Assembly (NCBI GenBank): GCA_024275565.1
Contig: JAJRYY010000031.1
Span: 1 to 48,461 of the forward strand
Source: Planctomycetota bacterium
GTDB lineage: Bacteria > Planctomycetota > Phycisphaerae > UBA1845
Length of the DNA stretch: 48,461 nt
Direction of reading: 5' to 3'
How positions within the stretch are numbered: the first letter of the stretch is position 1; the number at the start of each line of letters is the position of its first letter. Shown one piece after another: positions 1-9,409 of the stretch. Below the pieces are notes generated by a model, which saw only the letters and a program-made list of their open reading frames with translations, was not told where the DNA came from and did not search any database. Position numbers and translations under genes: made by a program.

Positions 1-35
1 CAGAAATTCTCTTTGCGGAGTTCATGAAAGATTAG
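1..35 (+). CDS. Possible 3' end of an upstream gene (partial)
   Basis: The frame starting at base 3 reads EILFAEFMKD and then a TAG stop at 33-35. The ribosome-binding sequence of the next gene overlaps this stop, a spacing typical of tightly packed genes. Only ten codons are visible, so no function can be given and the frame may be open by chance. Confidence 0.3.
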   Translation, partial: EILFAEFMKD

Positions 36-47
36 GAGTGAATACAG

Positions 48-1019
48 ATGGATGTGTCTGCTAATCGTCGGTCCCGGTTTATCATGAGATGTGTGTCGTC
101 TGGTTTGGTTTTGTCGCTCTCTAGTGTCTGCGTGTTGGCGCAGGGGCAGTCGGTGGATCAAACGGTTGGAGATGAAGATACTTCGCTGAGTGCGTTGTTC
201 ACACAGTGTCAGTCCTATTCGTCCATTCACTTTTTGGTTGATGTGTCGGTGTCGATTTCCGCAGCGACAGCCCCGTCGTGCTGCATCAATACCATTCCCG
301 GTTCGACGCTCACGGGGCAAATCGAGTATTGGTCCTCGGGGGATCGCTATCGGATTAACAACTATTTCAGTCCGGACGAGTATCCGGGGATGGATATTCA
401 GTTCGCCTATGACGGTAATCAATTTTACCTGTATCGGCCTGGCGCGCGGACGCTCTCGTTTTCAAATCAGGATAATGCACGGTTCATGTCGCTTCCGAAT
501 CCGATGCTCGAGCTTGTGCGTTTTTGTTATCCACTGACCGATGCGAATGCACAGGATCGCCTTCGCTTCAAGGACGTGGCTGCGGACGCTGTTCCGAATG
601 CATTGCAGACGGCTGTATGGGAGAGTGCTTCGCTCGAGGATGGATCCTCTGTTCAGATGTCAACGTTCAAGGGCGGGGTTTATGAAGGTCGCAAATATGT
701 GCATCACTTGTACGCCGCACCGGGTGCGCACAACAGGCCGATGCGTATGGAGCGGGTGTCTGAAGATGGAACGATGACATCGACGGAGTTCTCGGATTAC
801 TTCGAGGTCCGCGCCGCGGATGGGCGTTCGACGCATTGGCCTCGGGTTGTGGTGATGCGGGCGTTTGATGATGCGACCGGTTCAGAGGTTCTGACGATCA
901 AGTATCGGTTGTCGGAGTTTTCGCTTGACGGTGACATTCCCTCCTCGGTGTTCCGGATTGATTCGGATGTTGCGGATCAGGTGTGGGACGACGAGCTCGA
1001 AATGTTTGTGTCACCGTAA
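48..1019 (+). CDS. Exported protein of unknown function, possibly LolA-like fold
   Basis: A 323-residue protein with an N-terminal signal peptide: basic residues (NRRSR), a hydrophobic stretch at about residues 13-30, and a likely cleavage after VLA. AGGAG at 34-38 lies 9 bases before the ATG and supports this start; an inner Met13 is an alternative. The mature part is rich in short beta-type segments such as IEYWSSGDRYRINNYF and YDGNQFYLY. That pattern resembles LolA/DUF2092-type lipoprotein-carrier folds, but this is only an impression. A CC pair near residue 78 may form a disulphide. It is followed at 57 bases by a lipoprotein gene on the same strand. I do not recognise a specific family. 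Confidence 0.75.
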   Translation: MDVSANRRSRFIMRCVSSGLVLSLSSVCVLAQGQSVDQTVGDEDTSLSALFTQCQSYSSIHFLVDVSVSISAATAPSCCINTIPGSTLTGQIEYWSSGDRYRINNYFSPDEYPGMDIQFAYDGNQFYLYRPGARTLSFSNQDNARFMSLPNPMLELVRFCYPLTDANAQDRLRFKDVAADAVPNALQTAVWESASLEDGSSVQMSTFKGGVYEGRKYVHHLYAAPGAHNRPMRMERVSEDGTMTSTEFSDYFEVRAADGRSTHWPRVVVMRAFDDATGSEVLTIKYRLSEFSLDGDIPSSVFRIDSDVADQVWDDELEMFVSP

Positions 1020-1075
1020 AGTAAGCAGGTTCTCGATTGGTTGTTGATAATCATGGATCACAACTGGAGCGTGTT

Positions 1076-1684
1076 ATGGGTATGAGCGATTTACTTCGTG
1101 GGCGTGTTTTGATCGCTGGCGGTATCTGTCTGACGTGTGTTCTGGCGTGTTCGCACGATACGCAGCCAATCGGCTTGGATCAGACTGGGACTGAGAAGCA
1201 GACTGTCGGCAGTGAGTCTGGTGGTACGGAGTCTGGTGAATTCCGGCGTGGCGAGGTCAACGCTGTCCTGGACCGTTGGTCGGCTGGGTATTCTGATGAC
1301 GCGTTCGAGTCGTTTCTGGCTATAGCTGAGGGTGATTCAGCAGGGTCGTCGTTGCGTGTATACGATTTGACGGAGGAAGCGTTTGTCTCTCTCACAGAAG
1401 ATGAGCAGGAACGGTTGGGGGGCGAGATGGTCGCGCGGTTTGTAGTTGTTCGTCGTTTTACGCGAGATGTTGTGAGGTATGCAGGTTTCGCGAAGGGAGC
1501 GGGGGATGTTTCGCGTGCGGATCGACTGCTGCGGGCGACGGAGCGATTTGGGGAAGCGAACACTGGTGTAAAAGTGACGCTGTTGGCGGATTTAGTCGGC
1601 AAGGCCGTGCGTGAGCGCGCCAAAAAGGGGTTGGCTGAACTTCCGAAGGTCGCTGCGGACAGGAGTCTCAGCGCTGCACCGTAG
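1076..1684 (+). CDS. Small lipoprotein of unknown function
   Basis: A 202-residue protein starting at ATG 1076, preceded by GGAG at 1066-1069. An in-frame upstream start (1037) has no such site. Residues 1-25 form a lipoprotein signal ending VLAC, so Cys25 is the likely lipid-modified residue. The mature protein has a Ser/Gly/Glu-rich linker and then a mostly helical, charged domain with no motif I recognise. It follows the exported protein at 48-1019 on the same strand and may be co-transcribed with it. No promoter was identified. Confidence 0.65.
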   Translation: MGMSDLLRGRVLIAGGICLTCVLACSHDTQPIGLDQTGTEKQTVGSESGGTESGEFRRGEVNAVLDRWSAGYSDDAFESFLAIAEGDSAGSSLRVYDLTEEAFVSLTEDEQERLGGEMVARFVVVRRFTRDVVRYAGFAKGAGDVSRADRLLRATERFGEANTGVKVTLLADLVGKAVRERAKKGLAELPKVAADRSLSAAP

Positions 1685-2092
1685 CAGCAGTTGCGCATCG
1701 TGAAGCGTGATATGTAGCCGTCCATTTCTCAGCAGGGTTTCATGCCTGCACTTGTTTCATTCCTGCACTACGGCGGGTTAAGCCCGTGTAGCGGAGTTCC
1801 ATCCTTTTCGGGAATCTTTGAGTCAGAATCACGGTTTCGCCCGCGATGTTGTGTCTCGCAGGCGGCCGTTTTTTGCATGTGCAGAGATCGACCGGGCGCT
1901 TTGTGGGTGATGTTGACTGAGATTTCCACCTGGGCGACGGATTTTGGGTGCTGAAGGCTTGAAAGTGTGGGTTCAAATTGTCACAATGGTGTTGGAGGTT
2001 GCGAGTTGTGATCTTGGCCTGACATGGTTTCGGTCTGGTCATGGATATTATTCAATTCCTGGTGGTTCGTTTTACGGATGGGGAAACGCAAG
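1685..2092. other. Intergenic region, 408 bp, no gene seen
   Basis: No convincing reading frame on either strand. It contains one short GC-rich palindrome (1768-1791). Immediately before 2093 is GGGGAA (2080-2085), which serves as the ribosome-binding site of the next gene. Confidence 0.55.
1768..1791. repeat. Short intergenic palindrome (CTAC...GTAG type)
   Basis: CTAC outer arms, an inner CGGG/CCCG stem and a TTAAG loop form an imperfect hairpin. The motif resembles the other GTAGGG-type palindromes at 12244, 28854 and 48326. No T-run follows, so a dispersed palindromic repeat is more likely than an intrinsic terminator. Confidence 0.5.
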
Positions 2093-3928
2093 ATGAACGG
2101 GCGACGCATGTCGGTCTGGTCGGTTGGTATGGTGAGGGTGTCGGTTTTCAGTTGGATGGTGTTCACATGTGTCTGCAGCGGTGCCGGTGGAGGTGATCGC
2201 CCGACGATGTGTCTGAATCCGCTGCCGAATCCTGACCCCCTGCCCTTGCCGGATGAGTGTTATTCGCTTGGGGATGTGCTTGAGGTGGATGTTGACATGG
2301 GGGTGTCTCCCGTCGGTGTTTGCGGGGGACAGTTTTTCCTTGAATACGATCATGCGAACCTGGATTTCCTGGAGATATTACCTGGCGACCAGGTGGGTGG
2401 TGTGACTTTTACAACGATCCTGTTCAACAGTGTGGATGAGGAACAGGGCACGATTGATTATGCGATCGGGTCAAGCCTGCTGGGTTGTACGCCCACGGTG
2501 GGTCCGGAAATTATGGCGCGTATCCGGTTTCAGATACTTAACGAGTGCGAGACGTATGGTGTTCGGTTTCGTGCCCATAACCCTGCCACGGGGTGGGGAG
2601 ATACGAATGGTAGTTTCCTGATACCGGAGGGTCATGATCCTGTGACGGGTGATCCGGTGGATCCATGTGAAACGGGATCCCTGTCGGTGAACGGTAGTGC
2701 TCCGGTGATCAATTGTCCATTTGAGAATGGCGAAGTGTTTGAGTTGAACAACGACTGCGGTGCGTTGCAGCCGATTGAGTTTGATTTGCTGCAGGCGATG
2801 GACAGTTGCGACGGTCTCTTCGCTCCGGACTGTACTGTGACGGTATTTCCTGCCTGTGAGGATGATGGCGATTGTGGTGCCGGGGGTACATGTGGGGGTG
2901 ACGTAGATGGATTCTGCGATAACGATTTGCCTCTGGATTTCTCGTCGTTGCTGGATGGTGGATCATTTCCGCCCGGTCGAACCTTGATCGACTGCACGAC
3001 GATGAATTCCTGCGAGGTCGAAGCGACGTGTAACTTTGAGATTCGCAAGTTTGCGCTGACGACCTTGATCGTTGATATCGAGTTATCTCCGACGATGGCA
3101 CCGGGGACGGTGTTTGACCCAATCACGCGGTGCATGCATTTTCTGGTGTCGGATTGTGCGGAGTTCGGCGTGCCGCTTGGGCAGGGCGTTTTGGAAGATG
3201 TCATTATCGGGCGACCGGGATTGCAGGGGCATGGGGCTGCCATTGTCAGCATCCCAGTCGGAAACTGGAAATGCCTCGCGGTTCGGGACACACTGCATAC
3301 GCTTGCAACACCCTGTGCGTTGGAGTGTGTCGATGATTATGAGGTCCTGAACGATGAAGGTGAGCTGATTTCGCTGGGCAGTGTCTATACCGCGACATTC
3401 AAGGGCAGTCCTGTTTTTGCGCCGACATGTCACTGGCTCATCAACGGAAATTTGAATGGTTACAGCAACATCGACATCGTTGATTATACGATCTTCATCG
3501 CGCAGAACTTCTCAATCGTTGATCCAAGCACGCCATGCGGAGGCAATCCCAGTCCATTCGATCCTGGTGCAGCCGGTTTCTTCCATGCCGATTTGAATGG
3601 TGACGGGGTTGTCAACATTTTCGATTTCTCGTTCATTGCGATCAATTTTCTGAACGGGGATGCCAATGCTTGCAATGCGGTCTGTGATGTCGGAGCGTCT
3701 GGAGCGAGAGAGACCCCGCGTGTTGCGATTTCGTTGGGAGAATTGAAGCGGATGGGACTTGGTGAAGCTGGCCTGCTGGCAGACCTGAATGGTGATGGTT
3801 GGGTGAATCTGGACGATGTGGCGTTGTATACGGAGGCTGAGTCTGCTCCGGAACTCTATGCGGACCTTGCTGAGAAGGTGCGTGGTATGGGCATATCGGT
3901 CGGAAAATCCAAGGCACGCCAACGGTGA
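2093..3928 (+). CDS. Secreted cohesin-like / HYR-like / dockerin protein
   Basis: A 611-residue exported protein. The start at 2093 is chosen because GGGGAA sits 7 bases upstream; earlier in-frame starts lack this. After a signal peptide (to about residue 30) there is a cohesin-like beta domain (about 45-165; GVCGGQFFLEYD, ILPGDQ). A HYR-like cysteine-rich section follows (APVINCPFENG to SCEVEATCNF). A C-terminal dockerin region carries calcium-loop motifs DLNGDGVVNIFDF and DLNGDGWVNLDD plus a degenerate earlier one. Dockerin and cohesin-like modules normally mediate calcium-dependent protein-protein binding outside the cell. Having both types in one chain is common in planctomycete surface proteins and does not by itself indicate a cellulosome. 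No sorting signal is visible at the C-terminus. Confidence 0.8.
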   Translation: MNGRRMSVWSVGMVRVSVFSWMVFTCVCSGAGGGDRPTMCLNPLPNPDPLPLPDECYSLGDVLEVDVDMGVSPVGVCGGQFFLEYDHANLDFLEILPGDQVGGVTFTTILFNSVDEEQGTIDYAIGSSLLGCTPTVGPEIMARIRFQILNECETYGVRFRAHNPATGWGDTNGSFLIPEGHDPVTGDPVDPCETGSLSVNGSAPVINCPFENGEVFELNNDCGALQPIEFDLLQAMDSCDGLFAPDCTVTVFPACEDDGDCGAGGTCGGDVDGFCDNDLPLDFSSLLDGGSFPPGRTLIDCTTMNSCEVEATCNFEIRKFALTTLIVDIELSPTMAPGTVFDPITRCMHFLVSDCAEFGVPLGQGVLEDVIIGRPGLQGHGAAIVSIPVGNWKCLAVRDTLHTLATPCALECVDDYEVLNDEGELISLGSVYTATFKGSPVFAPTCHWLINGNLNGYSNIDIVDYTIFIAQNFSIVDPSTPCGGNPSPFDPGAAGFFHADLNGDGVVNIFDFSFIAINFLNGDANACNAVCDVGASGARETPRVAISLGELKRMGLGEAGLLADLNGDGWVNLDDVALYTEAESAPELYADLAEKVRGMGISVGKSKARQR

Positions 3929-4227
3929 GGGCATCGGGCCCGGGGTGACGGGGGACAATGAGCCGCAAGGGGTTATCGTAGGGGTATCTGAGTAACAGCA
4001 GGGTCGGAGTGCGTTTTTGGCTTGATTATCGGGGTTGCTGGCGATTTTGGAGCGATGCTCGAGATGACCCGATGGTGAGGGTGTGCGTGCATTCATGTTG
4101 ATGCGTGCGCCTGTGCGGGATATGCTGCATATATCGAATGTGTGGGGTGTGCTGCCGGGGTAAGTGCATTTTTCGACGATTGGATCGTAAGCTGGCGCAT
4201 CGAGAGATGATGCGTTGAGAGATGGCA

Positions 4228-5391
4228 ATGAGCAATGAGTCACATAGCCATTCAGATCGCCGTCGGAATCTGGGTTTGCGCGAGAAACGCGATCGACAGA
4301 ATCGTCCGGCTGAAGTCGATATTTCGATTGTCATTCCGCTTAAAAATGAAGAGGACAATGTCGCTCCGCTGCACGAAGAGATTTGCGAAGCGATGGCGGC
4401 GGATGGGGCATCCTACGAGATCATATACATAGACGACGGGAGTCGCGATCGGACCCTGGAGCGCTTGCAACGGGTGACAGCCGGCGATCCGCACGCGACC
4501 GTGATCGAGCTGACGCGGTGTTTCGGGCAGACGGCTGCGTTGGCGGCCGGGTTTGAGCGAGCGCGGGGGCATGTGATCGTTCCGATGGATGGCGATCTAC
4601 AGAACGATCCTCACGATATTGCACGCGTGGTGGCGAAGCTGGATGAACCGCCGGGGTATGACGTGGTGAGCGGTTGGCGTAAGGAGCGCCAGGACAAGCT
4701 GATGTCGCGACGCATGCCGTCGGTGTTGGCCAATGGGTTGATCCGGTGGGTGACGGGTGTCCAGCTGAACGATCTCGGGTGCAGCCTGAAGGCGTATCGA
4801 CGGGAGGCGCTCGAGGACGTGGAGCTGTATGGCGAGATGCACCGGTTCCTGCCGATCATCACGCGGTGGCGGGGCGCGCGGATCACCGAAGAGGTCGTCA
4901 ACCATCGTCCGCGGATTCACGGAACGACCAAGTATGACCTTCGCAGGACGGTGAAGGTGCTGCTCGATCTCGTCACGGTGAAATTTCTCGGAGATTATCT
5001 GACGAAACCGATCTACTTTTTCGGCAAGGCGGGGTTGTTGAGTATGGCGGGGTCGTTCCTGTCGCTGGGGATCGCGGGGTTTCAGAAATTTGGATATCTG
5101 TCGTCGGCGGGTCCTGTAAATCTGAATCGCAATGTACTCGTGACGTTCTCGGTGATGTTGTTTCTGCTGACGGTGTTGTTCATCATGATGGGCGTGATCT
5201 CTGAGTTGCTCGTTCGGATTTACCACGAAAGTCAGGGGCGTCGGATTTACAAAATCCGCAGCATTCAGGAGGGGACGGGGGCGTCATCGGGGGGGCAGCG
5301 TGATCCGAAGGGTGAAGAGGGTAATTCGGGTTGTACTGATACAATGACAGGCAAAGCGGATTGCTCCTCCGCAGAACGCGAAAAGGTTTGA
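4228..5391 (+). CDS. GT2 family glycosyltransferase, polyprenyl-phosphate sugar transferase type
   Basis: A 387-residue family-2 glycosyltransferase of the DPM1/GtrB kind, which moves a sugar from an activated nucleotide donor to a polyprenyl phosphate at the inner membrane. Visible motifs: the N-terminal SIVIPLKNEEDNV strand, the nucleotide-binding DDGS, the metal-binding DGDLQND, and LGCSLKAYRR. Two C-terminal membrane helices follow (about residues 265-285 and 305-335), as is usual in this family. The start at 4228 is favoured because GAGAG at 4217-4221 is 6 bases away; the ATG at 4222 abuts it. It is the first gene of the long glycan cluster, and its stop overlaps the ATG of the next gene (TGATG). 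Confidence 0.9.
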   Translation: MSNESHSHSDRRRNLGLREKRDRQNRPAEVDISIVIPLKNEEDNVAPLHEEICEAMAADGASYEIIYIDDGSRDRTLERLQRVTAGDPHATVIELTRCFGQTAALAAGFERARGHVIVPMDGDLQNDPHDIARVVAKLDEPPGYDVVSGWRKERQDKLMSRRMPSVLANGLIRWVTGVQLNDLGCSLKAYRREALEDVELYGEMHRFLPIITRWRGARITEEVVNHRPRIHGTTKYDLRRTVKVLLDLVTVKFLGDYLTKPIYFFGKAGLLSMAGSFLSLGIAGFQKFGYLSSAGPVNLNRNVLVTFSVMLFLLTVLFIMMGVISELLVRIYHESQGRRIYKIRSIQEGTGASSGGQRDPKGEEGNSGCTDTMTGKADCSSAEREKV

Positions 5392-6644
5392 TGAAGTCCA
5401 AACGCATTCTCATGATCTCACCCCAGCCAATCTTCGAACCCCGGGGTACGCCGTTCAGCGTGGTGTATCGCTGCCGGGCGTTGTGTCGGATGGGGCATCG
5501 GGTGGATCTCTTGACCTATCCCTATGGTCGCGACGTGCAGATCGACGGTTTGCGGATCGTGCGTGTTCCGAAGCTCCCTGGCGTTGAGGGCGTTCCGATT
5601 GGCCCGTCCATCCCGAAGATATTTCTGGACGTGATGCTCGTTGGCTGGATGATCGTGATGATGTTTCGTCGTCGGTACGATTTGATCTGGTCGCACGAGG
5701 AGGCTGGTACGTTTGGGGGTGTTGCCTCGCGACTGACCGGAATCCCACACATATATGATATGCACTCGGACCTGTCGCAGCAGATCGAAAATTATGATCG
5801 ATTTTCCGGCAAGGCAGCCATCTGGATATTTTCAGCCATCACGCGCGTGATGATTCATTTCAGCGATGTGGTGCTGACGATTTGCGATGATCTGGTGGAG
5901 GCTGTACACGCCATCGCTCCGCGTAAACGCGTCATGCTCGTGGAGAATTATTGCACAGAGGTCGATTTTCTGGACGACAAGGCGCCGAGCGTCTCTGAAC
6001 TCCGCAAGCACCACAATGTGAACGGGGATCCCGTAGCGCTGTACATCGGGTCGCTGGAACCCTACCAGGGGATCGACATTCTTATCGGAGCTGCGGACTA
6101 TCTGAAAGAGCAAAATGTGCCCTGTCGTCTGCTGATTGTCGGCGGACGCTCGGAGCAGATCGAAGCATTGAAGGCCGAGGTGAAACGTCGATCGCTTGGG
6201 CAATTCATAGACATCGTCGGTGCTGTCTCGCCGGTGGTTGTGGAATCGTATGTGGACATGTGCGATATGCTGCTGACCGCCAGGTCCAAGGGTACGAATA
6301 CGCCGCTGAAGATCTACAGTTATATGAAGAGTGGCAAACCGATCGTTGCGACGAATATTTACAGTCACACGCAGATTCTCAACGATGCCAACGCCATGCT
6401 CGTCAATCCGGAGGGTGTGGCGTTTGGGAAGGGTATTGAGCGGATGGTGGTCGATCGCCCGTATGCTTCCGCACTTGCAGATCAAGCCCAGGAGGAAGCC
6501 GGCGCGTTTTCCAACGAGATATTCGAAGCCAACATCGCCGAAGCGGTTGCCCTGGCGATGTCAGGTGGTTCGCGAGAGTCAGGTGGTTCGCGAGAGTCAG
6601 GCGGTTCGCGAGATGAGGCGGGCTCCGAATGTGCGGCATTGTAG
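5391..6644 (+). CDS. GT4-type glycosyltransferase
   Basis: A 417-residue GT-B fold glycosyltransferase. The N-terminal acceptor domain begins KRILMISPQPIFEPRGTPFS, and the C-terminal donor domain has VALYIGSLEPYQGIDILI and KIYSYMKSGKPIVATN, typical of the glycosyl transferases group 1 domain. The ATG at 5391 overlaps the previous stop by one base, with AAAAGG just upstream, implying translational coupling; a longer in-frame start at 5361 would overlap the GT2 gene. The last residues are an in-frame triple repeat (GGSRES unit) absent from the family, so the tail is probably disordered. It overlaps the next gene by 16 bases. Confidence 0.9.
   Translation: MKSKRILMISPQPIFEPRGTPFSVVYRCRALCRMGHRVDLLTYPYGRDVQIDGLRIVRVPKLPGVEGVPIGPSIPKIFLDVMLVGWMIVMMFRRRYDLIWSHEEAGTFGGVASRLTGIPHIYDMHSDLSQQIENYDRFSGKAAIWIFSAITRVMIHFSDVVLTICDDLVEAVHAIAPRKRVMLVENYCTEVDFLDDKAPSVSELRKHHNVNGDPVALYIGSLEPYQGIDILIGAADYLKEQNVPCRLLIVGGRSEQIEALKAEVKRRSLGQFIDIVGAVSPVVVESYVDMCDMLLTARSKGTNTPLKIYSYMKSGKPIVATNIYSHTQILNDANAMLVNPEGVAFGKGIERMVVDRPYASALADQAQEEAGAFSNEIFEANIAEAVALAMSGGSRESGGSRESGGSRDEAGSECAAL
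6561..6614 (+). repeat. Three 18-bp tandem units in the GT4 3' end
   Basis: Three consecutive copies of TCAGGTGGTTCGCGAGAG, the third with two changes. They keep frame and encode the SGGSRE tail of the glycosyltransferase. Confidence 0.9.
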
Positions 6645-8560
6645 GTCAGATTTCCCGCAATGGGTCGCGGTTGGACCCGGACCGCACACGTCGAGCGGTC
6701 TGTGCGATGCATCATCGCGGTCCGGACGAATCCGGATTCTGGAGCGGACCGGGTGTTGAACTGGGCATGTGTCGTCTCGCAATCATCGCGCCGGAAGGCA
6801 ACCATCAACCCGCCCGCGACGAAGACGGTGACGTCCGCGTGGTTTTCAACGGTCAGATCTACAACCATCCTGAATTGCGCCGCGAGCTGGAATCGCTGGG
6901 GTACCGCTTCAGAACAGACGGCGATTCCGAGGTCATTGTCCACGCATACAGGGAGTGGGGGACCGATGCGTTCGCGCGGATGAATGGTATGTTCGCGATC
7001 GCCATTTACGACGCTCGTGACGGTGGATCGCTGATCCTCGTGCGTGATCGTATGGGCATCAAACCGCTCTACTATCAGCTTACGGGCGACCGGCTCACCT
7101 TCGCGTCTGAGGTCAAATCGCTCCGTGCCATGATCGACGAAACGCCTGGCGTCAATGCGGAGGGCGTGTTGTCGCTCCTGACGTTTGAGTACATCTATGC
7201 ACCACACACACTGTTTCATGGAGTTCTGAAACTCGAACCGGGCATGTTTCTCCGCGTATCTGATCGTGATGTGACGCAGGAATCGTACTGGACGATGCCG
7301 ACAACCTTACGCCAGATCACCGAAGCAGAAGCGTGCTCCGAGTTGCGTCAACTTATGTCCGATGCGGTTCGGGGGCGCATGATCAGCGACGTTCCACTTG
7401 GAGCATTTCTATCTGGCGGAATCGATTCGAGCATCATCGTCGCCCTCATGACCGAACACACCGACCGCCCCGTGAAAACATTTTCGGTCGCCTTTGAGGA
7501 TGCGTCCTACAATGAAAGTCACTTCGCACGCATGGTGGCAGACAGGTATAAAACCGAGCACCATGAAATCAAGCTCCAGGTTGACATGAGCGAGATGATG
7601 AAACCGATCGACCTCATTCTCGACGATCCGATCGGTGATTTTTCCGTGTTCTCGACCTATCTTGTGAGTCGCGCTGCCCGCGAGCACGTCACGGTCGTCC
7701 TCTCCGGCGACGGCGGCGACGAGCTGTTCGGCGGTTACGATGCATACCTGGCCGACAAGCTGAGTCGTACATATGCACTACTGGGCCCCGCCATCACGCA
7801 GCACCTGGCGCCCGCCATTCTCGATCGAATCCGTCCTTCACGAGCGAAAAAGGGTCTTGTCAATCGTCTGAAAGTGTTCGCACGCGGTGCAGCTCGACCA
7901 GCTGACCTTGGCCATGCCCGCTGGATGATCTTCATGGATGACGCGACACGTGGGGCGATCTTGACGGACGACTTCGCTGCCAGCACATCTGCCGTCGATC
8001 CCACAAATCATATTCGACGACTGACGGGTGACTGCCACGCCCTGGACACCATGTCGAAAGATATGTATGTCGATTCACGGTTCTATCTCCCGGACAATAT
8101 CTTACACAAGGTCGACCGCACCAGCATGGCGGTTTCGCTGGAAACCCGCGTCCCGTTTCTGGATCACCGCGTCGTGGAGTTGGCCTTGACGATGCCCATA
8201 TCCTATCGCATTCGAGGGGTCCAACGTAAAGCCATCCTCAAAAACGCCTTCCGCGACCTCCTCCCCGAGACCATCATCAAGCGTGGCAAGCAGGGTTTCA
8301 GCACGCCCATGAAGCATTGGCTCCGCAGCGATCTCAAGGAACTGATGCTCGACACGCTTGCGGAATCGCGCCTGAAGCGAGATGGTTTTTTCCGCCCGTC
8401 AGCCGTGCAAAGACTCATCACCCAGCACCTCGACGAACGCGCAGACCATGCCCATCTGCTCTGGTCGATGGTCCTCTTCGGTCTATGGCATGACCGGTAT
8501 CAGGGCGGTAAATCTGGCGTATCCCATACAGGTTCAGTGCAGGAGGTTGTCGCATCATGA
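6629..8560 (+). CDS. asnB: Asparagine synthase (glutamine-hydrolysing) family amidotransferase
   Basis: A 643-residue class II glutamine amidotransferase fused to an asparagine-synthase ATP-pyrophosphatase domain. Cys2 of MCGIVGQ is the glutaminase nucleophile, MHHRGPDESG is the conserved glutaminase loop, and SGGIDSS (residues 262-268) is the PPi loop binding ATP. Such enzymes make asparagine, but within glycan clusters they often amidate a sugar acid or other cluster-specific acid. The location between glycosyltransferases and a methyltransferase favours the second role. A family of exosortase-associated amidotransferases is known, and an exosortase lies 22 kb away. The start overlaps the GT4 gene, and the stop overlaps the methyltransferase start (ATGA). 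Confidence 0.9.
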   Translation: MCGIVGQISRNGSRLDPDRTRRAVCAMHHRGPDESGFWSGPGVELGMCRLAIIAPEGNHQPARDEDGDVRVVFNGQIYNHPELRRELESLGYRFRTDGDSEVIVHAYREWGTDAFARMNGMFAIAIYDARDGGSLILVRDRMGIKPLYYQLTGDRLTFASEVKSLRAMIDETPGVNAEGVLSLLTFEYIYAPHTLFHGVLKLEPGMFLRVSDRDVTQESYWTMPTTLRQITEAEACSELRQLMSDAVRGRMISDVPLGAFLSGGIDSSIIVALMTEHTDRPVKTFSVAFEDASYNESHFARMVADRYKTEHHEIKLQVDMSEMMKPIDLILDDPIGDFSVFSTYLVSRAAREHVTVVLSGDGGDELFGGYDAYLADKLSRTYALLGPAITQHLAPAILDRIRPSRAKKGLVNRLKVFARGAARPADLGHARWMIFMDDATRGAILTDDFAASTSAVDPTNHIRRLTGDCHALDTMSKDMYVDSRFYLPDNILHKVDRTSMAVSLETRVPFLDHRVVELALTMPISYRIRGVQRKAILKNAFRDLLPETIIKRGKQGFSTPMKHWLRSDLKELMLDTLAESRLKRDGFFRPSAVQRLITQHLDERADHAHLLWSMVLFGLWHDRYQGGKSGVSHTGSVQEVVAS

Positions 8561-9393
8561 TCGAAACACACACTGAAACTTTGCGAGATGACGCGAATTC
8601 CGAGGACTGTACTGCATTCGGTGAGTCCATCGACGGAATCGCGAAGTATTGGAACGAGCACATCCACGACCTCGCCATCGCCACCCACCCGGTCGGTTCG
8701 CTCGGATTTTTCGACGAGTTGGATGCCTATCGCTTCGACAAACTCCGCTACCTTCCCAATCTGGTAGATTTTTCCGGATTCGCCGAAAAGCGACTACTGG
8801 AAGTTGGCTGCGGCGCTGCGATCGACCTCGTTCGGTTCGCGAAGGGAGGCGCGGTCGTCACTGGCATCGACCTGGCAGCCACCTCCATCGAGCTTGCAGA
8901 AAAAAACCTCGCACTGCGAAACCTGGAAGGAGATTTCCAGGTCATGAACGGCGAAAATATGGACTTTCCGGACGCATCGTTCGACGTCGTATACGCCCAC
9001 GGCGTCCTGCAATACACCTCAAACCCCGCGAAAATGATGCAGGAAATCCACCGCGTCCTCAAACCGGGCGGCCAGGTAATCTCGATGGTCTACAACACGC
9101 GATCATGGTTGAAACTCATGTCGATCGCAATGGGCGTCGCCCTGGAACACGAAGATGCACCCTTCATCCGTACCTTCACACACCACCAGTTCGCCGAACT
9201 CTTCGCACCATTCGGAAATCACCGAATCGTCCCCGAGCGTTTCCCAGTCCCCACAAAACTCCACACAGGACTCAAAGCAATTCTCTACAACAACGTCTTC
9301 GTCGGCGCCTTCAACATCCTCCCACGATTCATGACACGCTGGTCGGGATGGCACCTGATGGGGTTCGCAACAAAACGGGAGACAGGGCGATAA
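8557..9393 (+). CDS. SAM-dependent class I methyltransferase
   Basis: A 278-residue methyltransferase of the type-11/UbiE-like group. Motif I is LLEVGCGAAIDL (about residue 86), followed by the acidic ribose-binding GIDLA, then DASFDVVYAHGVLQY and LKPGGQVISMVYN. It would methylate an intermediate of the glycan or lipid product. It shares an ATGA overlap with the upstream amidotransferase, which implies coupled translation. The C-terminal 80 residues may hold the substrate-specific part. Third-position C dominates its codons, unlike the glycosyltransferases upstream. Confidence 0.88.
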   Translation: MIETHTETLRDDANSEDCTAFGESIDGIAKYWNEHIHDLAIATHPVGSLGFFDELDAYRFDKLRYLPNLVDFSGFAEKRLLEVGCGAAIDLVRFAKGGAVVTGIDLAATSIELAEKNLALRNLEGDFQVMNGENMDFPDASFDVVYAHGVLQYTSNPAKMMQEIHRVLKPGGQVISMVYNTRSWLKLMSIAMGVALEHEDAPFIRTFTHHQFAELFAPFGNHRIVPERFPVPTKLHTGLKAILYNNVFVGAFNILPRFMTRWSGWHLMGFATKRETGR

Positions 9394-9409
9394 TGCTCGC
9401 TTCGACCCA